Shown: in pieces, positions 1 through 5,716 of the stretch
Numbering within the stretch: the first letter of the stretch is position 1
Layout: each line of letters starts with the position of its first letter
Source of the DNA: Sporichthyaceae bacterium
Lineage (GTDB): Bacteria > Actinomycetota > Actinomycetes > JACCYY01
Direction: 5' to 3'
Length of the DNA: 5,716 nt
Assembly: GCA_013696235.1 (NCBI GenBank)
Contig: JACCYY010000149.1
Coordinates: forward strand, 1 to 5,716
Notes under the pieces: model-generated
What the model saw: the letters and a program-made list of their open reading frames with translations, nothing else
What the model was told of the DNA's origin: nothing
Database searches by the model: none
Made by a program: the position numbers and the translations under genes

Positions 1-136
1 CCGGTTCCTCCACGCCCCCGCCCGACTCACCCACAGCAGCCGGCGACGCCGGCTCCGGATCCCCCAGTCCTGGCCCTGGGCAGTCGCGATCGCCGCGGTC
101 TTCGCCACCATCGCCGCGATCCCTCAACCGGCCTGA
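1..136 (+). CDS. Transposase C-terminus, IS1380-family-like (partial, 5' end off window)
   Basis: The reading frame starting at base 2 is open from the window edge to a TGA at 134-136 and gives 44 residues. They begin RFLHAPARLTH, continue with an arginine-rich stretch (SSRRRRLRI), then PQSWPWAVAIAAVF, and end IAAIPQPA. An HAPARL-type stretch, a basic patch, a SWPWA-type motif and a short alanine-rich helix are, as I remember the family, typical of the extreme C-terminus of actinobacterial IS1380-type DDE transposases. Such enzymes cut and rejoin the ends of their own element. The catalytic DDE residues lie upstream of the window, so neither activity nor intactness can be judged. The family is recalled from pattern, not from a search. 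The frame ends about 125 bp before a plausible element terminus, which supports a transposase at the right-hand end of an insertion sequence. Confidence 0.72.
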   Translation, partial: RFLHAPARLTHSSRRRRLRIPQSWPWAVAIAAVFATIAAIPQPA

Positions 137-219
137 CCACCCGTCCGCACCAGCCCGACGCTCCAGGAGAACCGCAGCCCGGCAGCGCCAGCCGGCACCG
201 CGGCGTACCCGAGATCGGC

Positions 220-2454
220 TCACACAGCAACAAGCGCCCAGACCCCACCGCGAACTGACTCATGAAAGACCGGGGCTAAGGGCGCCAGCGATCGTTTCGT
301 CGGCCGAAACCATCTCGCCGCGGTAGCCCAGTCTTCAGGGGGCACTGTTGCTGCTGCCGCGTCGATCCTCTGGCCAAGAATTCGGCTCTCGACGGGCAGG
401 GCTCGGGCTGCGAACGTTTCCCGGAGCCGTTGGGTGGCGCCTGCCAGCATCGCGGCCTTCTCAGGGTGTCCTTCGGCGGCCGCAACGGCGGCGAGGCCTT
501 CGAGGCCTTCGGCGGTGCCGCCAGGTTCGCCGAGCCTGTCGAAGACATTGAGGCTGCGGGTGAACAGCGAGGAGGCGCGCGAGGTGTCCTGTTGGAGGAG
601 GGCAGCGATTCCGAGATATCCGAGGCAACGTGCGTGGAACCGTTGGTCGCCGAGGGCGTCGAAGCGTCGCAGCGCTTCGGCCAGCAACTTCCTAGCGCGG
701 TCCGGGTCACCGGCGGCGAGTGAGCCGAGGCCGAGGTTCAGCAATGAGGCCGCAAGGATCCATGGCCGATCGACGCGCCGGGCCAGTTCCAGCGCTGCCT
801 CCAGGTGGGTGAGAGCCTCTGTGGGCCTGCTTCGGGCGATCGCAAGAATTCCGTCCATCGTCGCAGCGTTGCGCCGGACCGCGCCGTCACCCCGCGCCTC
901 GGCCAGCCGTCGGAGCTCGTCAGCCGCAGCCGTGACCGTCGGATCATCGCCTTGGTGGTAGGCGATCCACGCGAGCCCCCATAGGGCGGTGGCGCGTGTG
1001 CTCGAATCGGCGGCCGGCTGTAGAGCCAGGCCCCTCTCAAGCCATCGGCGTCCGGTTGCGAGTTCGCCACGCGACTGCCAGTACTGCCACATGGCCGTGG
1101 CCAGCCGCAGCAGCAGGTCAGCGTCGTCGGTCGCCCACCTCAGGGCGACTTCGATGTTCGGCTCCTCAGCCTGGAGCTGGGCGTACCAGTCGCGCTCATG
1201 TCCAACCAGCGTCTGGACGCCCTCGAGGAGTTCGAGGTGGTATTGGACGTAGGCCGACCGCCGCGCCTCGGGGATCACGGGCTGTGAGCCGAGCACGTGC
1301 TCCCTGACCACGTCGAGCATGCGCCACCGTGGAGAGGTCCCGTCGTCCGCATCTGTCACCAGGGAGCGATCGGAGAGGCCGCGCAGCAGCGCTAGAAGGT
1401 CCTGTCGCTCTACCAGTGCGGCGAGGCCGTCGAGCCGCCACCCCGCGGGGAACGAAGCGGCAGCGGTGAGGGCATCCCGCTCGGCTGGCGTCGCTGAGGC
1501 GATACTCCACCCCACCGCATCACGGAGTGCCGGATCGAGCCGGGCGGTGCCGACGGCAAGTTCGTCGCGCAGGTTTCGGAGGGGCAGTTGCCTTCCCACG
1601 GCGGCCACCAGCTCGATCGCAAGTGGGAGCCCGCTGACTAGGTTGCAGATCTCGCCGACCAACCCGCTGTCCGAGTCGGCGAGACGCCCGGCCCCTTGGT
1701 CGACGAACAGCTCGCGTGCCTCCTGGGCAGGAAGCGGGCCGAGTGCCAGCTCGTGCTCACCCGGAATGTGGAGCCGGACACGGCTCGTCACGAGCGAATG
1801 CAGTCCCCCCGCGGTGGCAAGGACAGCCTCGAGGGCCGGCGCGGCGGGCAGGACATGTTCGAAGGCGTCGACGACCACCAGCATCGGACGACTGCCGACC
1901 GCGGCGGCCACCGCCTGGGAACCACCCCCGGGAAGTGCTCCAACCGCAGTCCCAACCAGGTCGACAAGCCGGTCAGGATCCTGCTCGGGCGTGATGCGCA
2001 GCAGTCGGACCCTCCCGTCGTACGCCGATAGCAAGCCGTGTGCCACTTCCAGAGCGAGCCGGGTCTTGCCCGCCCCGCCCAGCCCGGTGATCGTCACCAA
2101 CCGCCGGTTTCCAGGGGAGAGCGCGTCGCCCAGGGAGGCCAGCTCGTCGACTCGACCGACCAGTCGGTTGAGCGGCAGCGGCAGGGCTGGTGGGTCCGGT
2201 CGAGGCATAGCCCGGCCGCGCGCGGCTGCAACAAAGCCATCGCGTTGGGCGCCGGAGAGGGAAAGCGCATCGGCGAGACGGTGCGCGGTGTCGGCGTACA
2301 GGCGTCGACGCAGCCCGCGCTCGATGTCGCTCACCGAGCGTGCGCTGAGGCCGCTCCGGCTGGCGAGCTCTTCCTGGGTGAGGCCGGACTCGTCGCGCAG
2401 GAGCTTGAGGACCACGCCCAGCGACGCCACCCATGAACCGTATTCGGTGAGCAA
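220..2454 (-). CDS. XRE-HTH / NB-ARC-like ATPase / TPR regulator (STAND type), 3' end disrupted by IS
   Basis: This 744-residue frame encodes a probable signal-transducing ATPase and transcriptional regulator acting in the cytoplasm. Residues about 12-50 form an XRE helix-turn-helix (GLTQEELASRSGLSARSVSD, then IERG). Residues 97-131 contain the LVGR entry to the P-loop ATPase and Walker A GLGGAGKT (124-131). Walker B is LVVVDAFEH (192-200, Asp196), the sensor-like VTSR is at 222-225, and the GLPLA motif is at 275-279. A winged-helix-like segment follows (about 310-390), then alpha-helical TPR-like repeats (about 400-700). The ligand is unknown. The longest start is TTG at 2454, with only a weak GAG upstream. 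A GTG at 2430 would place the HTH at the usual distance from the N-terminus and is equally plausible. The final residues APVFHESVRG and beyond are encoded by the insertion sequence. A family-like tail lies in another frame just before that point, implying a one-base slip near 326-330. The gene is divergent from the ester-cyclase-like gene at 2573. Confidence 0.88.
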   Translation of the reverse strand: MLTEYGSWVASLGVVLKLLRDESGLTQEELASRSGLSARSVSDIERGLRRRLYADTAHRLADALSLSGAQRDGFVAAARGRAMPRPDPPALPLPLNRLVGRVDELASLGDALSPGNRRLVTITGLGGAGKTRLALEVAHGLLSAYDGRVRLLRITPEQDPDRLVDLVGTAVGALPGGGSQAVAAAVGSRPMLVVVDAFEHVLPAAPALEAVLATAGGLHSLVTSRVRLHIPGEHELALGPLPAQEARELFVDQGAGRLADSDSGLVGEICNLVSGLPLAIELVAAVGRQLPLRNLRDELAVGTARLDPALRDAVGWSIASATPAERDALTAAASFPAGWRLDGLAALVERQDLLALLRGLSDRSLVTDADDGTSPRWRMLDVVREHVLGSQPVIPEARRSAYVQYHLELLEGVQTLVGHERDWYAQLQAEEPNIEVALRWATDDADLLLRLATAMWQYWQSRGELATGRRWLERGLALQPAADSSTRATALWGLAWIAYHQGDDPTVTAAADELRRLAEARGDGAVRRNAATMDGILAIARSRPTEALTHLEAALELARRVDRPWILAASLLNLGLGSLAAGDPDRARKLLAEALRRFDALGDQRFHARCLGYLGIAALLQQDTSRASSLFTRSLNVFDRLGEPGGTAEGLEGLAAVAAAEGHPEKAAMLAGATQRLRETFAARALPVESRILGQRIDAAAATVPPEDWATAARWFRPTKRSLAPLAPVFHESVRGGVWALVAV
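260..280. repeat. Putative right terminal inverted repeat of the IS
   Basis: The sequence TCATGAAAGACCGGGGCTAA (260-279) lies about 125 bp after the transposase stop and right at the junction with the regulator gene. A short TCATGA-type core at the tip region is compatible with IS1380-like termini as I remember them. The matching left repeat is outside the window, so this call rests on position and on the change in coding resemblance. Confidence 0.45.
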
Positions 2455-2512
2455 CTCGGTGACTCAGACTTCATGGTCAACGCCCGCGGCCTCGCTCAGG
2501 CTGAATCTCCAG

Positions 2513-2529
2513 CGACGGCGTCGCCGTCG
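2513..2529. promoter_or_regulatory. Perfect 8-1-8 palindrome, candidate operator
   Basis: The sequence CGACGGCG-T-CGCCGTCG is a perfect inverted repeat with 8-bp arms around one central base. It lies 43 bp before the ATG of the ester-cyclase-like gene and 59 bp before the longest start of the divergent regulator. The position suits an operator bound by a dimeric protein, possibly the HTH regulator itself. GC-rich actinobacterial DNA produces CG palindromes by chance more readily than balanced DNA, so this remains a candidate. Confidence 0.35.
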
Positions 2530-2561
2530 GACTCCCGAAAAGGGAACTGGCAACACAAGCG

Positions 2562-2567
2562 AAGGGG
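2562..2567 (+). promoter_or_regulatory. Ribosome binding site of the ester-cyclase-like gene
   Basis: AAGGGG lies 5 nt before the ATG at 2573 and is a good purine-rich Shine-Dalgarno match. It selects this ATG rather than any upstream codon: the same frame stays open far upstream, but only because it runs antisense to the GC-rich regulator gene. Confidence 0.7.
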
Positions 2568-2572
2568 AAACC

Positions 2573-2989
2573 ATGACCATCGACCAGAACAAGGAACTTG
2601 TCCGGGCCTTCTACGGTCTCCTGAACGCAGGACGGGTCGAGGCGATGGGCGATCTCGTCATCGCCGAGTACGTCGAGCATGACCCGCTACCGGGCCAGGG
2701 CGAGGGCCGGGACGGGGTCCTGGACAGGTTCTCCATCCTCACCAGTTCCCTGGCCCCCCGGTTCACGATCGACGACGTCATCGCCGAGGAGGACAAGGTG
2801 GTCGTCCGATGGACGAACCGAGGCACCCACGTGGGCGATTTCGCTGGTATCCCCGCCACGGGCCGTACCTTCACGTTCACCGGCATCGACATCTACCGGA
2901 TCCAGGGCGACCGCCTCGCCGAGCATTGGCACGTGATCGACCAGCTGGCTCTTCTCGGACAGCTCGGTTTGCTCCCTGCGATGGCCTGA
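2573..2989 (+). CDS. SnoaL-like / ester cyclase family protein (NTF2-like fold)
   Basis: This gene encodes a small soluble protein of 138 residues, the usual size for one SnoaL-like domain, an alpha+beta cone of the NTF2 superfamily. Visible family features are the opening helix (NKELVRAFYGLLNAGRVEAM, residues 6-25), the segment AEYVEHDPLPGQGEGRDGV (31-49) with His36 and Asp37, the strand VVVRWTNRGTHVGDFAGIPATG (76-97), and the C-terminal EHWHVIDQLALLGQLG (117-132) with His120 and Asp123. SnoaL itself closes a polyketide ring by aldol condensation using acid/base residues in such a pocket. Most stand-alone relatives annotated as ester cyclase have no known substrate, and no polyketide genes lie nearby, so the reaction is unknown. 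There is no signal peptide or membrane segment. It is divergent from the HTH/ATPase regulator, which may control it. Downstream it converges on rpoC across a shared hairpin. Confidence 0.87.
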   Translation: MTIDQNKELVRAFYGLLNAGRVEAMGDLVIAEYVEHDPLPGQGEGRDGVLDRFSILTSSLAPRFTIDDVIAEEDKVVVRWTNRGTHVGDFAGIPATGRTFTFTGIDIYRIQGDRLAEHWHVIDQLALLGQLGLLPAMA

Positions 2990-3030
2990 GGCGACCCAGC
3001 TGGGCCGCCGCGACCCGCGTGACGACAAGC

Positions 3031-3070
3031 AGAAGGGCAGGCACCGGGTTGACCCGGTGCCCGCCCTTCT
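3031..3070. terminator. Bidirectional hairpin terminator between the ester-cyclase-like gene and rpoC
   Basis: Two 18-nt arms (3031-3048 and 3053-3070) flank a TTGA loop and pair everywhere except one internal A-C mismatch. The stem begins AGAAGGGC and its loop-proximal part is GGCACCGGG. It lies 41 bp after the ester-cyclase-like stop and 27 bp after the rpoC stop, so it can end both convergent transcripts. Neither side has a proper U-tract: the plus side reads CTTCTTCCG and the minus side GCTTGTCG. Actinobacterial intrinsic terminators often lack one. Confidence 0.8.
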
Positions 3071-3097
3071 TCCGTTCGTACGGGTTCGTACCGACTG

Positions 3098-5716
<2,619 letters not shown>

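Larger units (their letters stand above)
1..280 (+). mobile_element. Right end of an insertion sequence (IS1380-like), left part off window
   Basis: This stretch holds the transposase C-terminus, about 120 bp with no convincing gene, and a candidate terminal repeat near 260-280. The right boundary is set at about 279-280. To the right, a family-like C-terminal reading frame of the regulator can be followed on the minus strand; to the left, the minus-strand sequence no longer resembles that family. The other terminus is outside the window, so the inverted repeat pair and the target-site duplication cannot be checked and the boundary is uncertain by several bases. Confidence 0.6.
2455..2572. 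promoter_or_regulatory. Divergent intergenic region, likely promoters for both flanking genes
   Basis: These 118 bp separate two divergently transcribed genes and so must hold at least one promoter in each direction, unless the genes are leaderless. On the minus strand there is a TTGACC box (2475-2480), but no good -10 box at the standard 17-18 bp spacing. On the plus strand I could not define a convincing -35/-10 pair. The clearest structure is a 17-bp palindrome at 2513-2529. Confidence 0.45.

Noticed and set aside
27..263. A 78-codon minus-strand frame inside the insertion sequence end
   Set aside because: It overlaps the transposase C-terminus antisense and has Gly/Arg/Cys-rich low-complexity composition with no family resemblance.
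434..961. A 175-codon plus-strand open frame over the TPR part of the regulator
   Set aside because: It is a Ser/Arg/Ala-rich shadow of the regulator's coding strand with no recognisable motif.
1319..2572. Upstream in-frame extension of the ester-cyclase-like gene (open for over 400 codons)
   Set aside because: The extension is antisense to the STAND regulator, is low-complexity Ser/Arg/Ala, and the real start at 2573 has a good ribosome binding site and a family-typical N-terminus.
3071..3090. Short repeated GTTCGTAC-type words after the terminator
   Set aside because: Two copies of an 8-base word in a short GC-rich spacer are not enough to claim a repeat or binding site.

Overview
The window comes from a high-GC Gram-positive bacterium (Actinomycetota). 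The base composition, the RpoC sequence and its C-terminal tail, and the STAND-type regulator with an N-terminal HTH all fit this. I cannot name the genus.

Layout, left to right. (1) Positions 1 to about 280 hold the right-hand end of an insertion sequence: the last 44 codons of a DDE transposase that looks like the IS1380 family (+ strand), an untranslated tail, and a putative terminal inverted repeat near 260-280. (2) Positions 220-2454 (- strand) encode a large XRE-HTH / NB-ARC-like ATPase / TPR regulator. Its last codons run into the insertion sequence, and a family-like C-terminal tail sits in another frame just before the junction, so its 3' end looks damaged. (3) A 118-bp divergent intergenic region carries a perfect 17-bp palindrome and a ribosome binding site for the next gene. 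(4) Positions 2573-2989 (+ strand) encode a 138-aa SnoaL-like / ester-cyclase-type NTF2-fold protein. (5) A strong hairpin at 3031-3070 separates it from (6) rpoC (- strand, 3098 to beyond 5716), the C-terminal 872 residues of the RNA polymerase beta' subunit.

How the parts relate. rpoC is the core gene. The ester-cyclase-like gene converges on it and shares a likely bidirectional terminator. The regulator is divergent from the ester-cyclase-like gene and is a natural candidate to control it, though this is inference. The regulator and the insertion sequence look like accessory DNA placed downstream of the rpoBC operon.

The most striking observation is in rpoC. The near-universal active-site motif NADFDGDQM reads NADFDGAQM here, so the third magnesium-chelating aspartate (E. 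coli beta' D464 equivalent) is an alanine through one base difference. The bridge helix, trigger loop and second zinc site are intact. This is either a sequence error, a non-functional or specialised second rpoC, or a truly exceptional polymerase. I see no CRISPR array, tRNA, rRNA or recognisable defence or biosynthetic system.
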